DNA of 64,000 bases from Distichodus sexfasciatus. Taxonomy: Eukaryota > Chordata > Actinopteri > Characiformes > Distichodontidae. The translations under genes were made by a program, and so were the position numbers. A model generated the notes under the pieces. That model saw only the letters and a list, made by a program, of their open reading frames with translations. It ran no database searches and was not told the DNA's origin. The stretch is taken from NCBI GenBank assembly GCA_032718565.1, contig JAVGVS010000281.1, forward strand, positions 124,001-188,000, given 5' to 3'. Below are positions 1 through 13,347 of the stretch, piece by piece; the first letter of the stretch is position 1; each line of letters begins with the position of its first letter.

Positions 1-365
1 TTTAGGTAGTTTGTTATTTAGTGCGGACACCACCAAAATGTGAAGTGGGACGCAATTGTAAGTATAGTTGGGGACAAGACTACCTAAAGCGAGACTGAGG
101 CAAACCAAGACCAGAGTGTGTCGAGACATTTTGCAGTCTTTGATTTCCAGATTCAAGGTGAAGTCATAACTTTATCAGGTCATATACCAGATTTGAAGTA
201 AAAAGGGAGCATCCTATGTGGTATGTATGGAGCATATGTTGTTCTCTGCTTTTCTTCATTTTGTTTTTGGACTGATAATTTTTTCCTGAGTGGGTGTTGT
301 TTTTGCCCTTTTGTCTTCACTCTTGCATTTGATATCTACATTTCCATCTGTCTGTCAGTCTGTCT

Positions 366-586
366 CTCTCTATAAAACTGCCGAGAGGCTTCTGGAGTGT
401 GCTGTGTCAGTCTGAGAGCAGCAGAACCTGGGAACAGCGGGCGAGTTTTTTTAGTTGCTGAGTATGAAGACAAGCATGACGCATCTGTAGCCAGCCAACA
501 TCCTGCCAACTGTGTGCCGACAGCTGCTGGTGTGATTATCTCGCACTTCTGCAGAGGTTTGGAAGATAATAGATGCTGACTTGGAG
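366..586 (+). promoter_or_regulatory. TATA box followed by exon-like segment with splice donor (candidate first exon)
   Basis: A TATAAAA box lies at 371-377 after a CT-rich run. The next ~200 bases are GC-richer than their surroundings and end at a donor-like GTAGGA at 587. The segment has no ATG-initiated frame of note, so if transcribed it would be a 5' noncoding exon. No neighbouring coding exon was found. The combination may be chance. Confidence 0.18.
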
Positions 587-587
587 G

Positions 588-2110
588 TAGGAACAAGCCC
601 GGGTCTCTTTTCAGTCTCGAAAGAAAATCACTTATAGCTTTTTTCACTTGGTAAATCCCAACAAACAAACATATATAAAATAAATAACAGCTAATTTAAT
701 GAAATGCGACATCAGTCACCCTTAGTTACCGTTAGCAGTACGAAACGGTTATTTTGTCATTTAATATGCAGGAATCTAATGGAATATTGATCTTCTTCAC
801 TCAGGTATGAAGCACTTATAAACCTCACAGCTGTCTAAGTAAACCTTCTCTCATGAAATGCCCTGGGCCTGTGGTAATAACTCAATTACACTTTATTCTG
901 AGGGTACTCCTTTCCCAGAAAGTTGATACTTTTAAACAAACTCTACATCATTGTCACTACATATAGCATTAGAGTATGAACTCTGTATGCAGCAATGCAT
1001 AAATGATGAATCCCATTAATGCAATGCTGGAGAATTTGAACAGACATGCACATTATTATCAGAAAAAAACAGTTTCAGTGGGTTCTCAGTAGCCCATTTC
1101 AACATACACAAGACTATAAAAATATAAAAATTTAAAACTTTGATTTTACTTGTTTCTTTGTTTTACATCAGTGTTTCATTATATGGCGCTTTATAACACA
1201 TAAATGAAAATACTATGCCCCGAAAAGCTGTTTTTACTCACTAATCATGCAACAACTAATGCATAATCTGCATAGTAAATATATTTTCAACCAACGCTGT
1301 CTGATTATGAAGACTTCGAAAATCATGTTCCTCAAACAACTGTGTAAAGTTAGATATTACAGCGCTGTTACTTTATTGTGGGCTAGAAATGTGTGTAAAA
1401 TATGGTTTAGGCTTTAAGAGGTAAGCCCTTTCTAAATGGCAGATCCTGTCACACAAAATGGGACACAATTGCAAATTATAAGGTCGTGTCATAATTCATT
1501 TTGCAGCTTACAAGAAAGACTTCATCAATCTAAAGACATGTTTTTTCCTCCCTCTATAAAACCTGCACATTTTGAGTAAAGACGCGTGTCAAGTTAGAAC
1601 CACACCAATATATTATCCAGTTCTAAAGATCTGCAGGTGCATTTATTTCTGCAGACAAATGCATTAATTATGTAGAAAATATAAACGAAGGGTCTGACAG
1701 ACCAGCATTTAAAGGGTAACTTTTAAGGTTGGTCTTAGGACTGGGCCTATGGTAAGATCAAGGTAGAAAACTATGGAGCCCCTAAAGAGAAAGATGTTTT
1801 TGCATGGGCACAAAGATGTTTTCTTGAGATAATGATAAAGTTCTACAAGCGTACAAGATGTTTTAGTCTGAAAATGAAAAAGTATCATGTGTGCATAAGA
1901 TGTTTTCAAGAGTTCAGAACTAGGTTTTTAATGATGGTCAGAAATTATGTACCAATGTCCAGTTGCAAGCACATTAACTACGCCTTCATAGCAAAGACAT
2001 AGTTTAAAATATGGGAGTAAAAATTCCCCAAATTTCAGATTCAGTCAACACAATCACAGTCAAACTGTGAATATCAAAAATAAATGTGATTGAAACTTGA
2101 CAACATCTAG
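588..2110. other. AT-rich unique sequence, nothing recognised
   Basis: Low-GC sequence with scattered short reading frames that lack splice context or protein-like composition. I see no repeat family or RNA gene here. Confidence 0.6.
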
Positions 2111-2648
2111 TGTGTTCCACAGTGGGTGCCGGTATGACAAAAGGCGAGGTCTTTTTGCAAGCCATTCTTCATTAAGACACTTCAAAAACAGGAACACAAA
2201 ACAGGCACGAGGGCCATAAACCAAACAGAACTCTTCTCTTGGCAAAAACAAGCAGCACGCCAACACGGGAGGGGTGGTGTGAGGGTGTACAGACAGGAAT
2301 CAATGGGACAAACAGGGCCTAAATAGGAAAACATAACAAGGAATGACAATCAATCAGGGAAAAACCAATCAGAAACCAAATCCCAAACAAGGCAAATCAA
2401 ACAATAAAGGGGTAAATCAATCAGTAACAGGGGCTGAACCAATCTCTAATCAACACAGGTGGGGATACTAACAAAGACTGATTAACCTATGGGACACAAA
2501 GGGAAGGTGGGGCCACAGGCTTGACAGACAGGGCTCACGCAGGACAAAACTCAACACATTGAACTACCTGAAAATGGTAGCATCTGCTGGCCGCCTAACC
2601 AAAGTCAACAGGGGCCTGTTATGGCCAAAGTCCAGGGGGGCCATAACA
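2111..2648 (-). repeat. LTR-like dispersed block
   Basis: Read on the minus strand this block begins TGTTATGGCC and has T-rich promoter-type sequence with a TATTTAGG box. It ends near GGAACACA. Composition and layout resemble the solo LTRs common in fish. A 5-bp target duplication was not convincingly found, so the borders are approximate. A short palindromic pair (GTTATGGCC / GGCCATAAC) sits at the minus-strand start. Confidence 0.38.
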
Positions 2649-5600
2649 GTGTGCAGCTGAAAACGTCATGTGCCATTCAATAACTGACCATGTTAACGTG
2701 AAGACGTCTTGTGTTTACCTTTTACTTATTTGTTCATTCATAAGTCATTTTTTTCATTACTGTCACAGCTTCCCCGAGACTGTACTCTAGCCAGCTAACA
2801 GAGGCTCCCCTGTCCTGTCTTGTGTCTGTCATGTGGTATGTCAGTCATTTTGCCGCTTCCTGCCCCTTTGTTAAGTTGCACTTGTTCTTGTTCAGTGCTT
2901 TGTTCTCAGGTTTACCAGATCTGTTTGTTCATTGGCCCCAGTTTAATTCCTCATCCCCAGTTAGACGAGTCCAATCCCTGTGTCATGCCAGCATCATTTG
3001 TGATAGTTACAGTATATTACCATTTTTAAAGCAAAAAATTATAATTGATCAATACATAAAACAGGTTAGTCAGAAACTGTAAAAATGTATTTATTTATTA
3101 AATAAGTGAATGTATAATAAGCCTAAATTTAACAATGTAATGATGTATATATACTAAGTATGACATAAGAAATGATTATAAATGATGCTTATTATAAGTC
3201 TAAAAGATGCCAACTTGGACTTTTAATTTTTAATTATCAGTAAACCTTGTGCTGCCAAACTATTTAAAATGACTTCTTGAGGTTAAAAGCATGAACATTG
3301 CCCAAGAGAGAACGGCTGGGGAAAATAAGGCTCGGCATAATTTGTCCGAATTGGAATCAGGCCTGATTATTTCTGAACTCTCACTTTAGCATGGCTACAT
3401 TATGGATTTCTGGCTGCTTTCCACCCCTCCGCGCTCCAGCAGCACAGCTAATCAAGAGGATTTGACAAATATTGATGTGTACTTGAACGCTGCTTGCTTG
3501 CGAGTGCAAATTATTTTATAGATTTGATTCATTTCAGGCAGGATGTGGGAAGAAATTGTGATATATCCATGGAATTCCTTAACTGTGCCATGCTATAATC
3601 CATTTTAATTTTCATCCTCATATTTACCGGCTGCAACTAATTTTCCTGTTTACCAGCCAACAGAAGGTCCGACAGCTTTAAGCCATGACCAAACCTGTTT
3701 CACGCTTCCTCATTGTGGAAGGCATTCATCATACAGGATGATGATCATATTTTACTCTAAAGACCCCCAAAGACTGAGCTTTTATTTTTACTTTTTGATT
3801 TGTTTTTTATTCATTTAGAGGGGTTATTTGTCATTTGTGGTAAATTTTTGAACGACCTTCTTCTCAGAAGCTGTATATGTGTTTGTGTGAACCCACTGTA
3901 TGCCAAATGCAGGCGGCAACTAGGAGGAGCAGCTTGCTCACTCCGGACTGAATAATTTAACCCCACTCCGATCTGTGTTTGATGTTTTATTGAGAGAATC
4001 CAACCAAAGGCATAAACGTGCGATCTCATGCCATCTCATGGGGCTGCAGGGCTTCAGCTCCTGTTTGGGTTCAGTTCAGTTCAATATTTTTAAATTGCTT
4101 CTATTCTTTTCTAGAGGCATTGTCATCTCAAGAACTTTTACATGAACTTGGGGCCCTTCAGAAAGCCAAGATCCCTAATGAGACGAGAACGTGGAGGTGA
4201 AGGGGAAAAAGTCACTGGCATGGTGGGTAAAAATACCTTGAGAAGAGCTGGAAATTTAAAAGGAGACCCTGTCTTCCCTCATTCTTCCCCCAGACAGCAT
4301 TGGATCATAGTTTGGCTGAAAACAGAGGTAATTGCATGTAAGATGTTATTCCTTCGGATTATTACTCTGGAACAGAAATTGTTTGAAGTAAATGAAGTAG
4401 GTAGGATATATGAACTATTATGCTGTGACTAATTAATTATCTGATTTATTACTTATCATGAATTGTGACTACAGATTATTGGGCTTGGTGTCAATACAAA
4501 TAACACTCTTAGACACCTGAATTGGCAAGGTAATTAATTTCTGCATTTTAACTTAATAAGAAAACATTGGTGAATACCAGAATCTTCGTGAAAAGTGTGT
4601 AAGAGGTGTTTAAGCACAAATTTGTTCGTAAAAATTGTTGGTGAATGAGGTCCAATGTTCTGATGTTGCTAAACCTGAAATAATTATATTTTCATAAACA
4701 CAATAACGATCACATTAAAATAGTTTTTACATTTCTGTATTTGCTATGATAAAACTAATGTTTCTGATCTTTAAAAAAGAATTTGTTTTTCAAACAGCAT
4801 CCAGCAAAATTTTCAGCTCTCGTTCACTTTCATTTTGTGTCCATCCCACCATCAGCTATGTCCACTCATGTTTTGTAACAAGTCACAAACACAGCAGCAC
4901 AAGTAAGGCTCACTTTTCACTCACAAAGACACTTCAACTGCGTTGTTCTAACATTAAAAAAATGAAATGTTTTTCAAGTTAATTTTGAAAACTTTTGTGC
5001 ACCTCTTTTACATCCATATCTCTCTGCATCCTTTTAATAACCAGACACCCAGAACGAGTGTAAAGTTACAGTGAATCTACATATGACTAACTCTGCTATC
5101 CTGTAATGGTTGGTTGATGATCTCTTGATTGTCTGCTAGCGTTCATTTCTCAGGGACGGGTATGGTTAGGATTTTAACAGTGCTACTACTCTGAGCAGTA
5201 TGGCTTATTGGTCTGGTACTTTAACAGTATTCAGTTTCCAGTACTTTTTAGGAGAAAGAATCAAATTAAGAAGAAAATTTAAATTGCTTTATGTTCTCGT
5301 ATATGGCGTATATAAATTAACAATCAACATCAATATTGTTTTGAACAACTTGCTGTTATGAATAATTTATAATAATAATATTAATACGTGTATAATTTTA
5401 ATACTAGTCAAGATCCTGGAAGTGAATGCCTATGGATCCTATTATTATTTATGGATTTGTGTTTGAAGAGTCTAAAGAGATGCTGCTTTTGTCATTGTGC
5501 AGACAAAACTTCTCTTTTACTCCTCTTTGTAAGTAAAAATAGTTTTGCTGTTTTTTTTTTTCTTTTCTAACAGCACTTACTGTGCTGTAACCTCCAAAAG

Positions 5601-8231
5601 GGTCTGAAACTCAAGTCCTTGAAATTTCTTAAAATTCAAAAGATGTGTTGAACATCTCGGATGAGTTTAGGATTGCACGCACTCACAACAGTCAGCTTGA
5701 TAACTTCTCCTTTTTGTAAACTTCTTCTACTTCTCTGGCTTCTCCCATTAAGGGTCATTTAGAACTGGCAGAAGTTTTACTTCTGATGCCCTTCCTGATG
5801 CAACCCTTCCCATTTACCTGGGCTTGGACAGGCACCAACAAATATACTGACTCATGTACTCCCAGTGGTTGGGTTAACGGTCAGCTTGTTAACAGTTACT
5901 TTTAATCATTAACCTGTTCATATTTTTGAGATTAATCATTCAGATAACTGTTTGGGCATTCCAGACTGCTAGCATATATGAAATACCTAGGGTGCATTTC
6001 TTCATCTAAATGTGATGGAACTTCTCTATTTTTTTCAGCAGATTAATTATGTTTCCACCTTTGTGGAAAGAGAGAGAGAGAGAGACAGATTTCATCTGTC
6101 TTTGAAAATACATCATAGATTAATGTCTTAATAGGTGTTTGAATTAGTCAGATCAATTGTAAAAGATAATGCAATAATAAATGTATTTTCTTAATTTCTC
6201 TAGTACCAAAAGCCGCACTGATAAAGACTGACCTTATCAAATCAATGCTCAGGTCGCTAATAATTTAGCCTCAGACCCATTTATTTGAGGGCTTTGGTTT
6301 CCAACCCTATTGGATTTAGAAAAACTATAAAATAACTGTAATCAGAATAGAGAACAAGGTTGTCGTTGGCCAGGTGGAATTAATGAGGTGCTACTTTGCT
6401 CTGTGGTCTGGTTATTGCTCTCTGGATATTTCAAGGTGAAAATTAAGTGAAATACTCCCTGTACTTTCAAGAATTCTTCACAGAAAAAAATAAAAAAAAA
6501 AAACAGAGTGGGGGAAATAACTAGTAAGAATGTTATGGTGAGTGGTTTAGGGTAGAAAGGGTAAAAAAGCAATAACGTGCTGACCTGAGATCAGAACTAA
6601 AAAGCTCAGAGGCCAGAAAGTCTGTTACATAGAACATATATTCATAAAGCATGAATGTTACTGCTTTTTATTTTGCCTGTCATTCTAAGAAGTTTTGACA
6701 TAAAGTCAAAAAAGCTGACCAACATTTCGACATTTCCATTTTCCAGATGAACGAGTTGGTTTAACCAGTAAGTGCCCCTGCTGTGTAACTAAATCTCTAA
6801 AAGCTTTTAATAGGACATTCTTGACTTGTTATTAGCACAGACCACATGGGAAATTGATATTTGCTGCTATTGTCAACAACAACAATATATTCATAGATGT
6901 GGAGAAGTGTTTTGTACAAAAAAGCAGCACTAAGCAATTAAAGAAACATGTATGTAAAAACCTGTCAGGCATTACAGGTTTTCTGTAAGGTTACAAAAAC
7001 AAATTGCCTTTTTGTTTGTTGTGTGTATTACATTGTTAAGCATGATTTACATTTTTATAAGGTTTGCAATTGGCACATAGATAAAGCATAAGTCTTAATT
7101 AGTCCACCTACAAAATAAACCACCAGGAAGCATTGTGTTAATTAAAATCAAGGTTGAGCTTTTAAATTTTAACTTAAAATTGAAAGTGTGTGTGAGTGTG
7201 TATTTGTGTTCACTATGGCTTTCCCACCCCATTCTCTCTAATTAACAGATCCGTCCACTTTGTGGATTTAGCTGATAGTGTCTCTTTAGGTTTGCTGCAT
7301 CTTTTAGAGGAAGGCTAAATCAATTAAGCCCTGACAGGGTGTAATCACTGTGTCAAGCCTGGCAAGAGAGCTCAGACATGTTCGCATACGCATCCATCGC
7401 AGGATGCCCTGGCTACATTTAACGGTAGCCCCTGTTTGAGATTTTTTGGCGTGTTAAAGTCAAACAGAGTGTTGAAAATGGATTTTTTTAGGGTTATCTT
7501 GACAATAGTGAGCATTGAATAAAGACTGCAGACCTGCTGAGTTTAGAGAGCTTCTTTTTGGCCTGATAATTCTTGTGCCTGGAGCATCCCCGTTAAAATC
7601 CTTTGCTTAAAAACAGGTAGCATTCAGGCATCTCACTGCCAAAAGCTCTAGATGACATGCGGCACACACACACATGTATATATAATTTTTCTTTTACAAC
7701 AGAAATGGGTGGAAAATATGATTGAACAGCTGTTCTTATTCAAGCGGATGATTTCTGACCAACAAATTGCAATTTATGGACAGAAAACAGAGTGTTATGA
7801 AAGCTGCATTTGCATTTGTGTATATGTGTGCATGAATTTGCACGTGTGTATGTGTGTGTGTGAAGTTGATGTTCAAAAAATATTCAGACTCCAATTAATC
7901 TGCTCTCAAATTTGCCAAAGTTCTTGTTTGACTGTTGTTGATGCCTAATTCTCTAAATGTCTTATGACTTTCTGCTGATGTCTTTAAAGGAATACTAAAA
8001 ATCTCAAGTGGATGTATTTGTGATATGTTACTCAAACACAAGTAAAACTACTGTTGTTTAACATTAAATATTCTTCCCAAATATCACTCAGAGTGTTGGT
8101 TACTTCTGCTGATGTTTATTCATTGTCAAAAGCAGGTTTTAAGTGGAAAGAAATGTAGCACTTTACACTAAAGTAGCATCTGATTTCAGCTATTATAATG
8201 AAAGTGATCATTCTGATATTTCTTCTGTAAC
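2649..8231. other. Gene-free stretch, mostly unique AT-rich DNA
   Basis: Contains an LTR-like fragment around 2765-2960 starting with a GTCACAGC motif, then unique sequence. Segments near 3290-3560 and 7240-7460 are less AT-rich and carry homeodomain-type TAATCA/AATTAAG words, the kind of composition seen in conserved noncoding elements. Conservation cannot be judged from one sequence. Short (AG)n at 6070-6085 and TG-rich runs at 7180-7210 and 7820-7862 are present. No supported gene. Confidence 0.5.
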
Positions 8232-8360
8232 CAGTGCTGGGGAGTAGTTTAGCACCGCAGCTAACTGAACTTCTTCTGAACTTCTAAAGTAGCTGGTCAG
8301 CAGCGGAGCTACTATTGAAACAGTGTAGCTATAAAAAGTAACTAACTACATTGTCATTTA
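8232..8360. repeat. hAT-like terminal fragment
   Basis: Starts CAGTGCTGGGGAGTAG, close to the CAGTGTTGGGGAGTAAC end of many short fish hAT elements, followed by repeated GTAGCT/AAGTAACTAACTAC words typical of their subterminal sequence. The matching opposite end was not found, so this is probably a truncated copy. Confidence 0.28.
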
Positions 8361-8805
8361 TATACTACCATATATTTCTGAATTTGCTGTACCTGCATCT
8401 GATATATAATATATTAATATTACTCTTTAGTTTGTTAGTTTATTGTAAAAGTTCTTTAACTTAATCTGTTAATAATTTCTAATTTTTACTACGTTATAAT
8501 TGTATAACTATGTATGTGTGTATCTGTTTAAGACCAAAGTCTTTTATTTCTTAGCGATAAAACAGATTCCACAAAGCAAAATCACAGATAGTTGTCAGAA
8601 AGGTTGCTTGGTAGAGTAGGGTGCATACCACAATAATACTTTGCAATGTGTACTTGCAAACAAGGACCTTATTTACTGGAAGTAATTGGTCACATGTTAG
8701 AATTCAGGTGAAGCGGAACATCTTGAATGTGTGGACTGGATACCATAGTAAGAGTCAGTTTGCATGTTGAGTCAGGTTGCTCCTATGCAAACATGGAGTA
8801 TAGTA

Positions 8806-9164
8806 CTGTGCAAAAGTTTTAGGCAGGTGTGAAAAAATGCTGTAAACAAAGAATGCTTTCAGAAATATAAATAATGATTGTTTATTTTTATCAATTTACA
8901 AAAGCAAAGTGAGCAAACAAAAGAAAAATCTAAATCAAATCATTATTTGGTGTTACTACCTTTTGCCTTCAAACCAGCATCAATTCTTATAGGTACACTT
9001 GCACAAATCAGGGATTTTGTAGGATTATAGTCGTTATATTATTTTGTAGTCATTATATTATTTTGTAGGATTATAGGATTATAGATCTGTGGTTAGTTCT
9101 CCAAGATGTTTGGAACATGTTTGTTTACAGCATTTTTTCACACCTGCCTAAAACTTTTGCACAG
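8806..9164 (-). mobile_element. Short internally deleted Tc1-like element with 45-bp near-perfect inverted ends
   Basis: The left end (CTGTGCAAAAGTTTTAGGCA...) and the reverse complement of the right end match without visible mismatch over about 45 bases. Both ends are flanked by TA (8804-8805 and 9165-9166), the Tc1/mariner target duplication. The 359-bp body keeps a stretch that in larger fish Tc1 copies lies by the transposase C-terminus, plus a small tandem duplication at about 9017-9080. No coding capacity remains, so movement would need a transposase in trans. The perfect ends suggest recent activity. Confidence 0.85.
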
Positions 9165-9334
9165 TACTGTATGTGAAACACAATCTTTAATACCAAATTG
9201 GCATCGTAAAACAGGCACAGTTCAGGTCCAGCTGTGACAGTCCGTGGAAGAAACAATTCAGCATCTTATTAGGCATAGGTTCAGGAGTTAATTCTTGTTT
9301 GTTAGATTAGAACCACAACGAAACTCCTCAGGGT

Positions 9335-9600
9335 CTCTCTCTCTATCTCTCTCTGTGAACTTGAATTTGTCATCCCTGGTCTAATGCTGCCAGTCAGTGA
9401 GGTAAACAAATAAGAATCACGGCAGGCTAAAGGTTTGTCAGAGAAACAGGCAAACATGGTCTATGAGCAGAAAGAACTGGCAAACGGGTTCAAAGTTGTA
9501 GGCAAAATATGTCAAAATGAATAACGGGGCCAAGGTCAAAATGTCAGTAAGAATGAGAGAAGTAAACACAGAAAAAGTCACTGGCAGTACTTTGCAACAG
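9335..9600 (-). repeat. LTR-like dispersed fragment
   Basis: On the minus strand the block carries TTTTGACCTTGG and CATGTTTGCCTGTTTCTCTGAC words. The same kind of text appears at 58190-58400 (minus) and in the plus-strand LTR-like family at 9890, 35880, 48635 and 54850. Borders are uncertain. Confidence 0.27.
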
Positions 9601-9889
9601 TATAAACATACATAGTGTTTTTTAAAGGCAAGTTAGACAGGAATGGAAAGGACTTGCATGTGTATTCTATGAAATTCTGACAAATTCTACACCCATGTTA
9701 GCTTATAGCCTCAGATAATTGTGCAAATATCATGATTTACATTTCAAATAAAAGTACATTGGTCTCATTCACTAACTGTTCTTAAGAAACCTTTTTTAAA
9801 GGGTTTTTAAATCCTATGCAGTTTTCACAAAGATTTTGACATTCACTATTTTTTTTATTTGCAATTTGCTCTTATGTAAAGACACTAAG

Positions 9890-10222
9890 AACTCAGCCCC
9901 AATCCAGAAGGGAATCTCCCTCACCAAATAAATTTTCTGATCTGGATTTCCATTCCGTATTTTCACAAGGACCCTTGATTACTAAATCAGATTCACCTGA
10001 GCTTTAACTTGCCACTCCATTGAGCAGCAGCATTATTCTTGTTATTTCGTTTCAAAATACTGCTATGTCTGGAACTTCATACTGTGTTTTTCTGTTCTGC
10101 TTTCCTTTGTATCAGCCATTGTTTTGTATTTCTGGATTATTCTCTGTTTTTGCACTACAATTTGAATGACTGCCTCTGCTTGTTTTGAACTGTGCCAATT
10201 TTTGGAAACGCCTCTTTCAAAT
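9890..10222 (+). repeat. LTR-like dispersed repeat, copy 1 of 4
   Basis: Shares ordered words with copies at 35880, 48635 and 54850: AATCCAGAAGGGAATCTCCC, GATTCACCTGAG, TACTGCTATGTCT, CTGCTTTCCTTTGTATCA, TTTTGTATTTCTGGATTATT, CTACAATTTGAATG and a terminal AATAAAGG poly(A)-signal-like word. The order of motifs is the same in each copy. It looks like a promoter/terminator unit such as an LTR, but no target duplication was identified. Confidence 0.42.
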
Positions 10223-10345
10223 AAAGGCAAGGCAAGTTTATTTATAGAGCACATAAGTACATACACAAGGGTCATTCAATGTGCTTTACAGAAACAATGT
10301 TAAAATGTTAAAATTAAAGATAAAAAGAAATAAAAATAAAAAGAA
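10223..10345 (+). repeat. Teleost GGCAAGGCAAGTTTATTTAT dispersed repeat fragment
   Basis: Begins AAGGCAAGGCAAGTTTATT and continues with AGAGCACAT and AATGTGCTTTACA, a block I recognise as very common in fish genomes, then an A-rich tail of AAATAAA units. The class of the parent element is not certain. Confidence 0.4.
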
Positions 10346-13300
10346 AAAAGAAATAAAACGATTAAAAGTGCTATAAAGATATTTTTAAAATCAGGCACAG
10401 TCAACAGCTCAACACTCAAGTGTGGGAAGAGTTACTCTGTTTTAGGATTCACCGAGACAGTGCAGACAGAATGTAATATTACAGAAGAGAGCTCTTAAGC
10501 AAATATTTTCTTTTGTAAAACAGCAGATCACCTTATGAAACTTTGAAAGTAAAGTTTAAGAATGGATAATTGTAATACTTCTGCCAAATCTTATCTTGAA
10601 AGTGTGATGTACTTGTGAAGCCTCGTCAGTGAAAGAAAGACAACATTCTGTCTGATTCTTTCAGTGGTAGCCATCCAGAAAAGTGAGCCAGCTGGCCAAA
10701 GATTGGCCCAACTGCTACCTTATGGTTTACAGAGACAAGGGCTTGGATGCTTATTCAAGGACTTCCCTTATCACACACTGCCCAGGTGCACACCTCCCAC
10801 ATCTCCCCGCTCCCTCAGTCTGGGAAATAACACATCTACCCATGAAGATCCAAGAATGATCGCTGTGTCCTCCTTCCCATCGCCCGACATGCAGAGCGAT
10901 GACACATGATAACAATCTGTTTCCCTCTCTTAACTCCCTCTCTCTCACTCCGGCGGGTGATCTCTCCACAGGACAAACAGGGATTCATGGAAATGTGTTG
11001 ACATTTTCTATGTTTTTGGCTTGAAACGTGATCTTAGATTCATGTCTCTATGTTAAACCCTCACGTAGAGGCTGAAGTGACAAATCTTTTTATTTTAAGT
11101 GGCCTTCCCATCTTTATTTTAGTGAGATGTTTTTAATAAAAAAGAGTTTGTTTCATTAACATACCACCAGTATGGTTTTGTAGATGTAAAATCCCATTAT
11201 TTGACTAACTGGTTGTAGCTTAAAGCGAAATCAATAAACAACGTAAGTAAGTAACAAATTTTTACCGTCACGGAAGGATTCCTCTAGCTCTTTGTCACAA
11301 TCTGTAACTACATGATTGCAAATGGCAATTTCACTGTGTGATATCTGAGCCTGGAAACTCAAACTTCTTTTGAACAATTTTATTAGCCAATCAAAACACT
11401 GGATTCAAGCTGTAGCAGCTCCCCCGGGTCCTAGTGTCTGCCTCTGAGAATATTACTTGACTGGATGTAAAGAGAAACCAACAAGCAAATATTATTAAAG
11501 GTTAAAAATATATTATGTGTTAAGGAAATAAATACATAGAGAGGAGTAAAATCCTCAAATCACCCCTACTTTATTCATTTTCATTTCGCCACCTCACTAG
11601 CACACAAAGGAAATAGGAACATGTCTCAGCAAATAAGACGAGATTTTAATTTAAGACCCTCTTCTGCCAGACCACCTGCATCCCCCAAGTTTGCTCTGAC
11701 CAGAAAAGGAGCTGATTTGAAATGCGTCGCACACTTAAGCGAGGGAGCTGCTTCGGACAAAGTTTCTCTTGTTTGGTCTTGTCTGCAGTGAAGGAGTGCG
11801 GCCGGTGCAGATGCTTCATTAGCTTAAGAAGTTCTGAAATCTCGCCTGTCCTTCTCAGCTTATTAACTTGACTTTAGGGTGCCCTTCAAATCAGGAGGAT
11901 TTCATCCCCAGGTCCTCAGACTAGGGAAGCTTGAGTGTCATTGAAATAGAGTGAAGATTACCACCACTCTCACTTTCATGAGGATGCATGCACAATAATT
12001 TGATCTAGAGTATGGGCATATGAACCTCAAAATATGTGATGTGCATCCAGTGTTGTAGTAAATCAAAATACATAAAATATCATGTTAGTATTCATAAATC
12101 TGGGGCTTGGACTATTATTATTTGGTGATGTGGGTCAAAACCTTAAGCTATGGCCACATCCAATAATATTCATCATTTGAAAATATTGGATGCCACCATG
12201 TTTTATGAATATGCAACTGGAGCCTAAAGCGTGAATCATGTCTGATTTAAACAGCATCATTTACACATTTCATAACTTGTTATTGATGTCTCTGCTGAAG
12301 GACTGTCTGTTAGCTACCAGGAAGACACAAATATACTGGATATTTCAGTTGACAGACGTTGTTACAGGCCCGGAAGGAAAGGATAAATGCTATTTATTTC
12401 TTCCTCCTCCCACCGCCCAACTCAGTCGCTCAGTCGCCCGCTCTCCGCCTCAGCAACAATGACTAAACTGGCCTTCTCTGAGGTTCCCAAACAAAACCTT
12501 TCTCATTCCGAGAGCAAAGCTAGCAATAATGAGATTACGCCATCTGAGACTGGGGGATAAGAGTGTCAGTTTGCTACGCTTTTGTCTCCTCCAAACAGCA
12601 ACCTAAAAAACACATGCCGAAATCATATTTGCTTTAGATGTTTGACAAAGAGCCATGGACGGGAAGTGCTCGTCGAGCAGATCGAAGCGTTTTCCTGCTC
12701 TCCCGCGCTGCTGATGGAGCTTTGTCAAAGCACAGCCCGGAGGTGGTGTGTTATATGGATGAGTCTACCCCTCTGACTGCTTGAAGTCTAAATTTAAGTG
12801 TGCTAATGAATGCGGGTCTCGGAGGCAATTGTCGCCTTTGCTTCTCCGCCAGTGTCACCCGGGCCTCGTTTCCCTGCCTGCACATGATGCCTGCATCAGC
12901 ATTCTCTCCTGTTATCGCTCTCTCTCTTTCTCTTTTCTACACTGTGGTTGTGAATATTTATCAAGACAGATTAACAGCAGTGAATATGCCAGCCGCTGCG
13001 GGGCAAACCAACTTATCCTTAAACCAAGCTGTGATTCTGACTAATCATTTACCACTTACACAAAACATTCAGAAAGTCACTCAGAGCAAGTACTTTGCAA
13101 ATCGCTGGATTTCAAGCTCTGCTAATTTTTCCAGTGATGATGACATGAATATTGCTGGCTTTGTATTTCAAAATGGAATCATTTATATTATGGCAAGAGG
13201 AAAACATTTCTTTCTCCCTTTAATATATATCAAAGAGATCCTACTAATAGAGTCTCTGTTAATTGGTCATGCTGTATAGACTGTTGTCCAGGTATCTATA

Positions 13301-13347
13301 ACTGATCCTTGAATTATGAAGTAAATTGATCAGTAAACAGCAAATTT
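10346..13347. other. Unique DNA with GC-richer islands, candidate conserved noncoding region
   Basis: No gene supported. Islands at about 10660-10980, 11640-11900 and 12380-12930 stand out by higher GC and intact CpG dinucleotides in an AT-rich background. They include short frames with no splice-site or codon pattern to suggest coding. This look is typical of developmental enhancers in gene deserts. That is inference only. Confidence 0.4.

Noticed and set aside
2110..2653. GTGTG target duplication around the LTR-like block at 2111-2648
   Set aside because: Using it would require the block to start with TTCC instead of TG; low-complexity match, likely chance.
12800..13279. 159-codon plus-strand open frame in a GC-richer island
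   Set aside because: The second half is AT-rich with poor codon pattern; it reads as noncoding DNA without stops.
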